A DNA stretch of 64,000 nt from Microglena sp. YARC (taxonomy: Eukaryota > Chlorophyta > Chlorophyceae > Chlamydomonadales > Chlamydomonadaceae). Both the position numbers and the translations under genes were made by a program. Position 1 is the first letter of the stretch. The number at the start of each line of letters is the position of its first letter. Shown here piece after piece: positions 20,833 through 31,342 of this stretch. The stretch is from contig CM039467.1 of NCBI GenBank assembly GCA_022414725.1, positions 11,173,744 through 11,237,743 of the forward strand, in the 5' to 3' direction. The notes below the pieces were generated by a model. That model ran no database searches. It was not told where the DNA came from and saw nothing but the letters and a program-made list of their open reading frames with translations.

Positions 20833-21036
20833 ATACATAAAATTAATTTAATCCTATTCGAATGGATAAAATGTAAAGCAATTACATGCATTCAAATGAC
20901 GTCAATTAAATTAAATCGAAAGGAATAAATTGAATTAAATAACACAACATAAAATACAATTCAATTAAAATTAATTAAAATACGCGTAGTTAAGGATTAC
21001 ATTCATTTCAGTCGGGACGCGCCACCAGGCGCCCTT
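20833..21036 (-). mobile_element. Short AT-rich insertion with 22-bp target duplication
   Basis: A 204-bp segment flanked by perfect 22-bp direct repeats starting AATGAGCAAGTGAGTGGG (20811-20832 and 21037-21058). Read on the minus strand it starts AAGGGCGCCTGGTGGCGCG, then TCCCGACTGAAATG, and decays into AATTAA-rich sequence. That layout fits a SINE or other short retro-insert. A related head (GGCGCGTCCCGAGCGAAAT) occurs at 35234-35252. The duplicated 22 bp include the putative splice donor, so the donor is now present twice, 226 bp apart. Confidence 0.65.
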
Positions 21037-21837
21037 AATGAGCAAGTGAGTGGGAATTGCCCACTGGGAAACATCCAGAGGCCGATATACAATTGTGTGA
21101 TTTTATAGCTTTTTATAGCTTTGTCGGGAGTATATATAAAAAGGGGGGGACACCCGGGGGCCTCAGGAAGTTGCTCGTGTACCCGCATGCCGGAATCGGG
21201 GTCGGAAGGGGTCGTAAGCCCCGGAACCATCGAAAAAAGTCGAAAAATGTGTCGGGGTGGGGTAGATATCGACCCCTGAAAACGAGGGGGGGGGGGGGGG
21301 GGGGGGGGGTCCGACGGCTTTCAGAAATTTCCTCTGGTGAAGACTGTTAGAGGCCAAAACTTCCTCAGTACTCGGTCTCTGCTAAAATTAAGCAGACCTA
21401 TGAAACAAGCTGGGCGAGATCTTTCCGAATCCACCCTTATTTCCGACACCGAGTAAATATGGAGGCGTGATCCTCTAGATCCTGTCTAGATCCAAGTCGA
21501 GGCACCTGCCAGGCTGGCAGATCCTCGTTCAGAGGGTCGCGCGGTTCGGAAATATCTTTCGTAACTTCCTCACCAAACGGAATCTGACGAAGTTAAGCAT
21601 ACCCACGGAACTGGTTCGACGAGATCATTCTGAATCCGCGAATGTTTTCGAGAATGAGTTAATGTGTCGTGGTAGTGGTTGAGTAGTGACCTCAACAGGT
21701 TCTAAATACACCAAGTGTGAAGGTTGGGTCAAACCAGGAACTCAATCTTTCCTCCCCAAACTTCTTGGGTATAAGGAGGGTACTGGGGCATGCGACTTCG
21801 GCTTAACACCACCTTCAAATTCTCAAACACCAACACT

Positions 21838-22967
21838 GTGCAGGTACTTCAAGTCTTCAAACTCCCCCCTACGGAGTCCAGGCTTGTCAGCCCAACCGAT
21901 TGTTTAACAGCGCCCCCCAAATTTACAGAATTCCACTGATTGTTTAACATTACATAACGGGCATAACAGTACTACCGAATATATACTTACACTCTCTGCC
22001 CCCACCACCACACACCACACACACACACACACACGCTGTCAGCCAGTGCAGGTACTTCAAACTTCCCCCTAAGGAGTCCAGGCTTGTCAGCCCAACCGAT
22101 TGTTTAACAGCGGCCCCCAAATTTACAGAAAATCCACTGATTGTTTAACATTAACGTAACGGGCAAACGGTACTTTACGAATATAACACTTACATCCTCT
22201 GACACCCCCCCCCCCCCCCCCCCCCTGGCTGCCTGCCTGTCCATATACTTCAAGCTCTACTTAGGTCAGAACATGAAAAAGCCAAAGCTTAACCAGAATA
22301 GCTTTTCCTGAATAAAACTAGAATCACGCTAAATCAAAAATATTGAAAAACTGAGGCTGAATGTGCTGATTAAACTCTACATGAAAGAATCGCCTGTTGC
22401 TACGTATCTTGCTCGCCACCATCAAGTTCTTCTGTTGTCAAAAACAATACTTCCGATATATATCTTACCCATTGCTTACACCTCTGCCCCCCGCCCCCCC
22501 CCACACACACCCCACAGCCAACCCAACCCAACCCAAGCCCGAACCCAACCCAACCAATCCAACCAACCAACCGCAACCCAACCCAACACCCAACCCAACC
22601 CAACCCAACCCAACCAACCAACCCACCTTCAAACCCAACCAACATCTCAACGCCACCAACCCAACCCAACAAAGAAACCGCAATCAACCACCAACCCAAC
22701 CCACCCAACCAACCCAACCCACCCAACCAACAACCAACCCCCAACCCCATACCCCTCACCCTGTCTGCTGCTTGTGCAGATACTTCGATGCTCTCCCCGA
22801 CGAGTTAAGGCTTTGTCAGCCCAAAACGGTTGTTTAACAACGGCCACCTGAATTTACAGAAAATCTACTAATTGTTTAATAGTTCACAACAGCATAACGG
22901 TACTGCTGACCTCGAATATTTACCTACACTCTCCTGCCCCGACCTGCTGGCTGTGCTGCTTGTGCAG
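21838..22967 (+). repeat. Fourfold repeat of an intron/exon junction (units about 190-210 bp)
   Basis: Units begin near 21838, 22046, 22774 and 22963 with GTGCAG(G/A)TACTTC or a close form, then CCCC, GGAGTC(C/A)AGGCTTGTCAGCCCAACCG. The first three go on to ATTGTTTAACAG, AATTTACAGAA and ATTGTTTAA. The last runs into the rhodanese exon instead. Each start looks like a 3' splice site (TGTGCAG|A). Units 2 and 3 are separated by about 540 bp containing a poly-C run (22205-22226) and a CCCAA array. Confidence 0.6.
22505..22745 (+). repeat. (CCCAA)n array, TTGGG on the other strand
   Basis: About 240 bp made of CCCAA and CCAA(C) words with variants, giving strong strand asymmetry. It resembles a degenerate telomere-type pentamer but lies inside a putative intron and is far from perfect. 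Protein frames through it (PNPTQPN on +, GLGWVGL on -) are by-products. Confidence 0.7.
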
Positions 22968-23362
22968 ATACTGCTTCGAGCTCCCCCGATCAGGAGTCAA
23001 GGCTTGTCAGCCCAACCGAAGGCAAGCGACTCGTGACAAGGGCTGGCAGTACTTGGGAATGTGCGAACTGAGAGAGGAGTTTTCTCCACGGACATGCCAC
23101 CCGGTGCAGCAAACATCCCTTCTTGTTCTTAAAGGAAAGGAGGGCTTCGTCCGAACCCAGAATTCAAGAGCAAAGCTGGAGGCATTTCATTCACCCAAAC
23201 AAGCTTGCTGCACCGATTCTGTGGTTGGCTGCCAGAGCGGTGCTCGCAGCACACTACCACGCTACTGTCATGATGCTGCACGAGGGGTATGCAAACTTGC
23301 GCAACATGGAGGGGGACTTTCCGGCTTGGGTGAAGGAGGGATTGCCGTCTGTGGTTGAGTGA
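22968..23362 (+). pseudogene. Rhodanese-domain exon (sulfurtransferase-like), frameshifted
   Basis: Pieces of one rhodanese domain lie in order but in changing frames: SGVKACQPN...RDKGWQYL and ELREEF at 22990-23080; DMPPGAANIP at about 23092-23121; a FLKER...SEPRIQEQ stretch at 23126-23175; VVGCQSGARST at 23221-23253 with the catalytic Cys codon at 23230-23232; then LHEGYANLRNMEGDFPAWVKEGLP to a stop at 23360. Plant plastid rhodaneses have this arrangement (VDVR.xEEF, PGAxNVP, CQSGxRS, GGxxAWxxxGLP). The enzyme type moves sulfane sulfur or acts as a scaffold. At least four frame changes are needed. The surrounding sequence looks error-prone, so a real gene with assembly errors is as likely as a pseudogene. 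It begins after a TGTGCAG acceptor, phase-matched to the exon at 20467. Confidence 0.62.
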
Positions 23363-23464
23363 TTGAGATGAGGGGCTGTAGATATCAGCTATTCGCACTA
23401 TAAACCAAGACTGTACAGTGCGCTTGTGAGATGATCTCGAATATGGTAAATTGGTGATAATGGG

Positions 23465-24035
23465 ACTGCCAGACGGTTGTATGAGACTCCGTATTGCGTT
23501 GGCCCGTAATATCTCGGTGATGAGTCTCTAGGTAGGGTATGCGACTCGTATGATATGGCGGCCTCAATAATCTCATATGAGTCTCTTAGGGAATGAGACT
23601 GGTATGTGGCATCATGTCTCGTATGAGTTCTTAGGCGGGTATGAGACTCGTGTGCGGACTCATATCTCGTGGAGTCCTTAGGGTATGAGACTCGTATCGC
23701 GAACTCATATCTCCTATGAGTTCTTTATTAGGGCTATGATAGACTCGAATGCAAACTCATCTCTCGTATGAGTCTCTTAGGGTATGCGACTCGTATATAT
23801 GCGAACTCATATCTCATATGTTAGTCTTTAGGGTATGCTATCGTGAGCGAACTCGTATTCGTATGAAAGTCTCTTAGGTATGGCGCTTGTATATTATGCG
23901 ATACATATGCCTAGTGAGGTTCTCTTAGGGTATGAGTCTCGTATTATGTTAGGGTATTGAGCTCATTGCAACTCAATATCGTTCAGCTCTTAGGGTATGA
24001 GGTCTCGATGGCGAAACCATATGTTGTTGGCTGTC
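23465..24035. repeat. Degenerate minisatellite of about 45-50 bp units
   Basis: About a dozen noisy units containing GAGACTCGTATG, GAACTCATATCTC, GTATGAGTCTCTTAGGG. Each unit carries a near-palindrome, ACTCATATCTCGTATGAGT. It lies just 3' of the rhodanese exon. No coding sequence. Confidence 0.7.
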
Positions 24036-25250
24036 ATTTCTGTCGCGCCGACATTTGTGTATTCCATGTGAGATATCATCGTGTATGGTGATGATGGGCT
24101 AACTGGACGTTATAGTAAATTAGCATTTTTTTCCTGAAGTCAACTGCCAGTGTAGTTCGTATTCTGTGAATAATATCAGAGATTTTTTCCTGTACGACCT
24201 AATCTCTAAATGCATCTTAGCATCTTTGATACCTAGCTTGATTTTCGCTATCATCCGGTTGCTATTCCGTATTGCACTACGCAGGTCTTTATTTCTCAAA
24301 ATAATTGTTGCCTTCGTCGATGACTGTTGGCTTAGTTGATCAATTTTTATTCTTTTGTTGCCATCAACGGTTGGGCATCTTAGCCTAATTTGGCTACACC
24401 TATGACTGTAACATACATGCAATGAGTCACAGCATGATTTATCCAGATGTCTTAATGCGTCAGTAGATGTTTTTAACCCATGGTCTTTATGAGATGATGA
24501 GAATGTAGAATGAGATAGATCGATGATATGAAGATGTGATGAATGATTTGATGATGATGATGATGATGATGATTGTGATGAATGATGATACGTTGTTCCG
24601 GAGTGCCCTACTGGACTCTACGGTGTGCCCTAATGCTTGACGAGTCAAGGAGAGCTTAAGCAACTAATTGCAAAAAGAAGGAACCAAAAATGTGCCCAAT
24701 CTGATTTGTATTTTTTTCGTCGATTCTTCTAAACATAATCAGACAGATGGGATCCAAGTGCTAGGGCACGTCCAGTGAAAAAGTAGATGTAGTAGTCTAT
24801 CCGTCTTTGGCAATTGTATCTTGCGCCAATACATGTCAAAAGATGTTGCCATACGTTAATAATATATCGTTCCAACCTTCTGAATCTGTTGAAACCTGGT
24901 TGATATCAGATTCTATTCGAGACCATCGGACGTGTTGAATAACCACATGATAAATATGATATATCGTAGTTTGTGATGGCGTAGCTAGGTGGGGACGCCT
25001 GAAAGGACTAAATGCGTACAGATACAAAAAAAATATATAGCGTAACGCGGGCAAGTTGAATGATGATCCCATGTAGAGTAGGTGGGAGTGGAAAGGGGGG
25101 GGGGGGGGGGGGGGGGGGCGGGGGCATGCTAAAGCTGCCACTGACAGACTGGAAATTAGGAGGATGGAATTTCAAGCGATTAATATGTTGCGTGATGCGG
25201 TGAGGGATCAAACTTTAAAATAAAATTGAGAGTGGGTACCTATCTAAAAA
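24036..25250. other. Unassigned sequence with GAT microsatellite and poly-G run
   Basis: A GATGAT run occurs at about 24549-24598. A poly-G run of about 24 lies at 25095-25118. A 100-residue open frame on the minus strand (24120-24422), rich in Lys, Arg and Ile, has no recognisable domain and no supporting copy elsewhere. Nothing else is supportable. Confidence 0.4.
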
Positions 25251-25261
25251 GTCGTCCTATA

Positions 25262-25340
25262 CGGTCGAAGATATCGGGTTCGAACCGCCGACCTCGGGAT
25301 TGCAGTCCCACGCTCTATACGATGAGCTATCGAACATGAG
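25262..25340 (-). tRNA. tRNA-like sequence, possibly tRNA-Cys(GCA) or a SINE head
   Basis: On the minus strand an A-box-like TAGCTCATCG...AGAGC, an anticodon-loop-like GGGACTGCAATCCC and a B box GGCGGTTCGAACCC come in tRNA order. The loop is one base shorter than in normal tRNA-Cys, and the acceptor stem does not pair well. A degraded tRNA, a tRNA-derived SINE or sequencing error are all possible. Confidence 0.35.
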
Positions 25341-25466
25341 ACCAACCTGGATTAGTTAGGATCTGTAAAGTTATTTGGCAGCTTCCCACTGCTCTCTCCT
25401 TAAAGCGCGTAGGATCTCATAGTTGTGGACTGTGACGCGGTGCAATAAATAATGTTTAATACCCAC

Positions 25467-25805
25467 CGTGGATGAATCACACTGCTTCTCGATCGGTCCG
25501 AACCCGGCGAGTAAGATTCCTTCACTTTGCGGAACGACCTGCTTCAGCCCGTCGTGGACATGTAAATACCGATTGGACCAGGTATACAATACGACCAACA
25601 TTGGGTGACTGCACTATATTTTTGCCCAGTCTGGAGGGCGGTATGGTAAGGCGTCCGTGGTACACGGTTAGCGTCAAATCGGAAAAGTTCGAAGTCCCAC
25701 TGCGGAATAGACAGTGGAGATTGGAGTCCAGATTCCTTCCGGAGGTGTCTGGTTGGTTTCCACTGCCAGGATAAGTGCCCATTGTATATCTTCTTCTTTC
25801 TGTAT
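25467..25805 (+). repeat. Diverged second copy of the SINE-like repeat
   Basis: Follows the block-A repeat at 6336-6650 through many shared words: TCACACTGCTTC, ACCCGGCGA, CCTGCTTCAG, AATACCG TTGGAC-like, a GTTCGAAGTCCCACTGC B-box region, GTTTCCACTGCCAGGATAAG, CCATTGTATATC, then TTCTTCTTTC. It is noisier than the block copies. Confidence 0.5.
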
Positions 25806-26099
25806 TTGTAATCTTCTCTCTCCAAATAGTGCCTCCGCAATTCCTTCGTCTCGCATTACATCCTCGCATTCTCCGTCTCAGTGGCCCCTTTCATTCCGCA
25901 TCTATCCAGATCTAAAATTTTCTTGCCGTTCATATCGTGTTTCTTGCCAACTGCACCTGCCTCTCCGCAGTGCCCCCTAATCACAGCCGTATCCATAGTC
26001 CGCATGTAATTCCGCCCTTTTGGGGGGGTTTTTTGTTACTTCTCAAAGCCTTGATCCCGCACTCGCTTTTTCAACCTTGTAATCGGCAACCTTGACATC

Positions 26100-28560
26100 C
26101 TTTTGACTGTCCCCAGTTTGGCCTATGTTTCAGCCTTTGCGCGCAGACCTTTTTTTTTGCGCAGCTCGCATGCCACACCAGAGGACCTGCGGAAAACGAG
26201 GTCTCCTTTTAAGCGACGACACAGAAACCAGCAGAAGGGACGCAACTACCCATTTGGCGTTTAAGTCCAACGAACCGCCTGCATGCAAGCTGCGGGTGCA
26301 ACTTGCAGCACAGGCTCCGGCGACTGGGTTGTGGGATGGGTGTCGCCCAGCTTCCCACCCATCAGTGGTGGCCTGACGTCCGTGCTCTTTCAGCTAGGCG
26401 GACTAGAAAGGCGCTAGCACGGCGATATGCAGACAACTATCTAAAGAAACCTCCCTACAATGGCTGCCCGTGTTTCGCAGCGTGGAAGCAATGTGCTTCA
26501 CAACTCGGTCGGCATGCTCGCCGGGTCTGGCGAGGTTCTCCATGCTCTGCACTCCGCCTCCTCTCCTTCCATTTCCTACACGCCCTGAAGCTGCTGGGCT
26601 CTTTGGGTCGTGGCCCAGATTCAAATTATGATCCAAGTACCGGCTGAGATTCGTATGGACCCCCCAGCCTGTTCAGACGAAGAACTCGTCTTCCCTCTTT
26701 GGGGAGGGCAGGGAATCAGGGTGAGCGCCATTGGCCGACCCGCATGGTGTCCTAGCCTTCACAAGGGGAAGTGGCTCAAGGAGGCAGTATCTAGAACAAA
26801 CTTTACTTTAAACTGTAGACTTCTTGCTCAGTGGCAACGACGCGCCTCAGAAACACCGTTGCCCAAGCCCGCCCTGGTATCTCTCAGTAGGATGAGAAGG
26901 AGCGGGTGGTCCGCTTTGATCCTGTAGCCCCACTTCCCACACAAGTCTCCCAGCCTTCTTTCCCCAGGAATTGTGATACGGATCAAACTATGCTTTCCAA
27001 AGGACATTATGTCCTGCTACCCTGTGGGACCGCCCTACACCACCCAACCAATGAGGACACCTACCGGTCAGGCATTTGAAGAGGCCAGACCCCGTAACAC
27101 CGCGCTGGTCCGGAACCAGTCCCACCTAATGCCTCGCCCCGCTGCATGATGGACAAATTGGTGCTCCGGTACGAAGCAGCCCCTTCAGTTACTGTTGGAA
27201 GCTGGTGGGAAGTTCAGTGAATCAACAGGTGGGTGATGGCCATCTTTCGAGAGAGCGCCGCTGGTGGTTCCCGTGGCTGGGTCCATCGGCCTTTCCAGAG
27301 CTCCTAACTCTGTGGAGGTGCTCGGTGTGTGACAAAGACTACCGCACGGCCGTGCCACCATCCCAAGGGGGCGGACCAAGGCTTGCCACCCCAACGGCTG
27401 ACTGCCGCCATCATTGGTACTCCCTGCTGAGCCAGATTAGTATTCGGGATATGCTAATCCTTTGCAGTGTTAGCAGAGCACCAAGAGATTCTGAGATGAC
27501 CGAGAATGCTGTTGGAGCTCTGGGAAAAAAGATTCCTTAGAAGATCCCCGGGCTACCACCAACCGGCGCTTGTCGTCAGGAGCGACCACATGCCGCCTCA
27601 GCTCAGAACCTCCGCCACATCCCCAAGCCGCAAGCCCACAGCACTCAGCAACAGCCGGAAATCCACCAAACTGTGCTTTCACCTACAGTATCGACTGAAA
27701 TTATGAGCAAGTCTGAAGCCAGCAAAACATGACAACCCCATAGAAACCCCTATGGAATCCCGTCGTCCGCACGTCCCATCCACCCCCACCCTCTATGGCA
27801 TGCCCCTGAGGCTACGTGAGCATTGTCCCAATCCTGCCGATTGTCTCTGCTCCGGTACTTTTTCCCACACCTCCACTCCTGACACCCTCCCACCCACACC
27901 TGCATCCCCCCTTCCAAACCGACGTCCCCCCAAAAAGAGGTTTTTTTTCCCCGGCCCCCCTCGGCCCTCAGCGACTGAAGGAGGCTGCCCTCCTGACCAG
28001 AAGATGCTCCTGGCTCAGCAGTGCTTCTGACGCTCTCATTTTATGACAGTCGATAAATCTTGCAGATAAAGACTCCATGGAGATATCAATTTGAGGGCTA
28101 TCAACCGCTATATGACTGCTCTTGAAATCCCCTGGGCACGAGGCTCGAAGCTTACGGTGAGCGCTCTATGCTTCCTGAGCCAACTCCTTCACTAGCCCTG
28201 CACCTACCTGGCAGCAGCGCGTACTCGACCCACTTTGGGTCACAGCTATGCAGTTGGTTCGGGTGGGACGACACTCAAGGGCCAACTAGGGTTGGCCTGC
28301 TTTACACTAATCTTAACCCACAGCCTATGAAGGCGAATGGCAAAGCTATGGGCCCAGAATGCAGGGATTGGGATGACCTGATCATAACAAGCCGAACACC
28401 CTCAGAAGCTGAATGTTCGCCGATGCTTAGAGGTTTGCCAGGCGACCCCGTCGCCTATCTGAACTTAGCCCATGCCACCGTTGTGCCGTCCCGCTAGCTC
28501 TCTTTCTACCCATTGGCCCCCAGGCAGGCTCTGCCATGGTCTAGCGGTGTCTCATCCACA
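26100..28560 (+). pseudogene. Probable 5' part of LINE copy B (ORF1 and early ORF2), frame-broken
   Basis: Overlapping short + strand frames run up to the clear LINE sequence at 29150, with basic, Trp-containing and proline-rich stretches of the sort seen in LINE ORF1 (for example 26303-26647 and 26610-26927, and a proline-rich part at 27830-27990). Block A begins too late to confirm it. The start at 26100 is a guess, and no single domain is diagnostic. Confidence 0.35.
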
Positions 28561-29486
28561 ATGGGTTTGAATGGCTTATTAATGCCAACCAATGGTCCAA
28601 CGGCATCTCGGTTGTAGCATCTTTGGGGCTCTCACTCTGAAGGCGGCATATCATTTGTGTCGCAGAGACCGGCCCTAAGGATCCTCCTTATAAGTTATAT
28701 CCCGTGCCCAACATTTGCTCATCGAAGCGCGAGCCAACACCTGGTCTTCCCCTTTCTTGTTTTTTGGGTTGCCGGAGGCCTCGAAAATCAGTCTCAGGGA
28801 GTTGGCATCTGTGCGGTCCGACTTAGGTTGGTATCTGGGCGTACTGGATCATTTGCAGCCCATACACGAGCTGGCGCCTTTGTCAGCTGTCGTACAATGG
28901 TCCGGTCTCTAACCTTTCTCTCTTTCGTGTTGTCATACAGCTTTGGCACTGGCTCTGTATCACCTTCCATCAGGTGACCCTCGCACAAGTTTGCCTTTCA
29001 TCGCTCCGAGGTTTGGGACCCTCCTAATACGAGAGGCCAAGCGGGCCAAAGGCTTATGGTTCTTATGAGGAGGGGATTTCTAATTTCACAGATGCGATTG
29101 AGATGGATGCTGGTAATTGAGACGATAGAAGGCTGCCTCCAAACACCATCGCCCAATCCTGGATCAACTCACCGTCCTCCTTTTTGCTCACACTTGCCCC
29201 AAGCTTTCCGGTGTGCGTTCCGGCACGGGCATCCTACGTCGCGAAGATTTCACACAGTACTTCTGGAGTACAGGCTGCTATCAGCTTAGATCGTGCCCAT
29301 GTATCGGAGCAGCTCCCTTCCTTAACATCCTCCAGTGTCAGCCTGCCAGTACCATGACTGGATCATCGCCCCTTCTACTACACTTGACGACCCGCTGTCC
29401 CTGAAAATGTGGGCCCTGGCGCTAAAACGCACACTGACATGCATTTTTTGCGAAAGATGGAGGAACTCTACGCGAGACCTTCTTGA
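28561..29486 (+). pseudogene. LINE copy B: endonuclease region, noisy
   Basis: From 29153 this is clearly the same sequence as bases 10-320 of the window, but with many one-base indels (for example the LDRAHVSEQL segment near 29288). The upstream piece around 28590-28780 reads NGISVVASLGL and RILLISYIP in different frames, which resembles the middle of a LINE endonuclease. Copy B stops at 29486, where a CACTCGGGG transposon is inserted; the LINE resumes at 37802. Confidence 0.6.
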
Positions 29487-29854
29487 CACCTCGGGGAAGA
29501 CCGTCTTTGCGCGGCGGGGTTTGCTGGTAAATGTGTTCCGGGGTATCGGGTTTAAGGTTGCGCAGTTAGCCGCGCTATCAGGAAGTTAATGACTAATCGG
29601 TGGTACGGAAAGGCGCTCCGCGCGCCCTACGAGCATGCAGCTCAAGTGGGTACCAGGTACTTAGGGCAGTGGTGGACTCTTAGTACGCAAATTCGAAGGC
29701 ACTGCGCAGCTTTCCGGAGCGTTCCAACTTGAACTGCGTTGCATGCGGATATGCGCATAATAGACGCTTCACTCGTCGATTTTAGAGGACTCGAGACGGG
29801 GACGATTGTAGCGAGCGTCTTATCTCTGCGTTGACTGGTTCAGTCGCAGAGTGG

Positions 29855-30342
29855 GCTCATAGATGTATGTTCATACTAGGCGCAACTCTTTAGTTTGGGT
29901 TTAGTTATATTGCGATTTCTCAAAGTGTAGTCTGGCGCAACTCCTTTGTCTGGGGTTTAGGGTTCATTGCGGTTCTGCAAAGGCAATAGTCTGAGTCGCA
30001 ACTCATTTTTGTGCTGGGTTTAGTTCATTTGCGTTTTCCTCCAGGATGTAGTCTGGCGGCAACTTCTTTAGTCTGGCTGAGTATTATTGCGTTCTCAAAG
30101 ATGTAGTCCTGGCGCAACTCTTTAGCTCTGGGTTGAGTTCATACTGCGTTTCTCAAAGGTGTCAGTCTAGGCGCAACGCTTAAGTGTGGGGTTGAGTTCA
30201 TGCGTTTCTCAAAGGATGTAGTCTGAGCGCAACTCTTTAGTCGGGTGAGTTAAATTTGGTTTTCTCTCAAAGGAATAGTCTGGCCGTCAAACTCCTTTAG
30301 ATCTGGAATGGAGAGCTGGGGGCACTTATAACAAAGCAATCA
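29855..30342 (+). repeat. Minisatellite of about 55-bp units next to gap
   Basis: About eight noisy units contain GTAGTCTGGCGCAACTC, TTTAGT, GGGTT(T/G)AGTTCAT and GCG(T)TTCTCAAAGG. The array runs into the N gap, so its true length is unknown. Confidence 0.7.
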
Positions 30343-31342
30343 NNNNNNNNNNNNNNNNNNNNNNNNNNNNNNNNNNNNNNNNNNNNNNNNNNNNNNNNNN
30401 NNNNNNNNNNNNNNNNNNNNNNNNNNNNNNNNNNNNNNNNNNNNNNNNNNNNNNNNNNNNNNNNNNNNNNNNNNNNNNNNNNNNNNNNNNNNNNNNNNNN
30501 NNNNNNNNNNNNNNNNNNNNNNNNNNNNNNNNNNNNNNNNNNNNNNNNNNNNNNNNNNNNNNNNNNNNNNNNNNNNNNNNNNNNNNNNNNNNNNNNNNNN
30601 NNNNNNNNNNNNNNNNNNNNNNNNNNNNNNNNNNNNNNNNNNNNNNNNNNNNNNNNNNNNNNNNNNNNNNNNNNNNNNNNNNNNNNNNNNNNNNNNNNNN
30701 NNNNNNNNNNNNNNNNNNNNNNNNNNNNNNNNNNNNNNNNNNNNNNNNNNNNNNNNNNNNNNNNNNNNNNNNNNNNNNNNNNNNNNNNNNNNNNNNNNNN
30801 NNNNNNNNNNNNNNNNNNNNNNNNNNNNNNNNNNNNNNNNNNNNNNNNNNNNNNNNNNNNNNNNNNNNNNNNNNNNNNNNNNNNNNNNNNNNNNNNNNNN
30901 NNNNNNNNNNNNNNNNNNNNNNNNNNNNNNNNNNNNNNNNNNNNNNNNNNNNNNNNNNNNNNNNNNNNNNNNNNNNNNNNNNNNNNNNNNNNNNNNNNNN
31001 NNNNNNNNNNNNNNNNNNNNNNNNNNNNNNNNNNNNNNNNNNNNNNNNNNNNNNNNNNNNNNNNNNNNNNNNNNNNNNNNNNNNNNNNNNNNNNNNNNNN
31101 NNNNNNNNNNNNNNNNNNNNNNNNNNNNNNNNNNNNNNNNNNNNNNNNNNNNNNNNNNNNNNNNNNNNNNNNNNNNNNNNNNNNNNNNNNNNNNNNNNNN
31201 NNNNNNNNNNNNNNNNNNNNNNNNNNNNNNNNNNNNNNNNNNNNNNNNNNNNNNNNNNNNNNNNNNNNNNNNNNNNNNNNNNNNNNNNNNNNNNNNNNNN
31301 NNNNNNNNNNNNNNNNNNNNNNNNNNNNNNNNNNNNNNNNNN
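30343..31342. other. Assembly gap (1000 N)
   Basis: Exactly 1000 N, a conventional placeholder length, so the real distance is unknown. It lies between two low-complexity arrays inside transposon 1. Confidence 0.98.

Noticed and set aside
22505..22745. Internal telomere
   Set aside because: The array is impure, interstitial and not the usual plant or algal telomere unit.
22397..22837. Frames reading PNPTQPN and GLGWVGL repeats
   Set aside because: Direct translations of the CCCAA array.
24120..24422. 100-residue basic ORF on the minus strand
   Set aside because: No recognisable domain, no second copy and no splice or start context; left unannotated as a gene.
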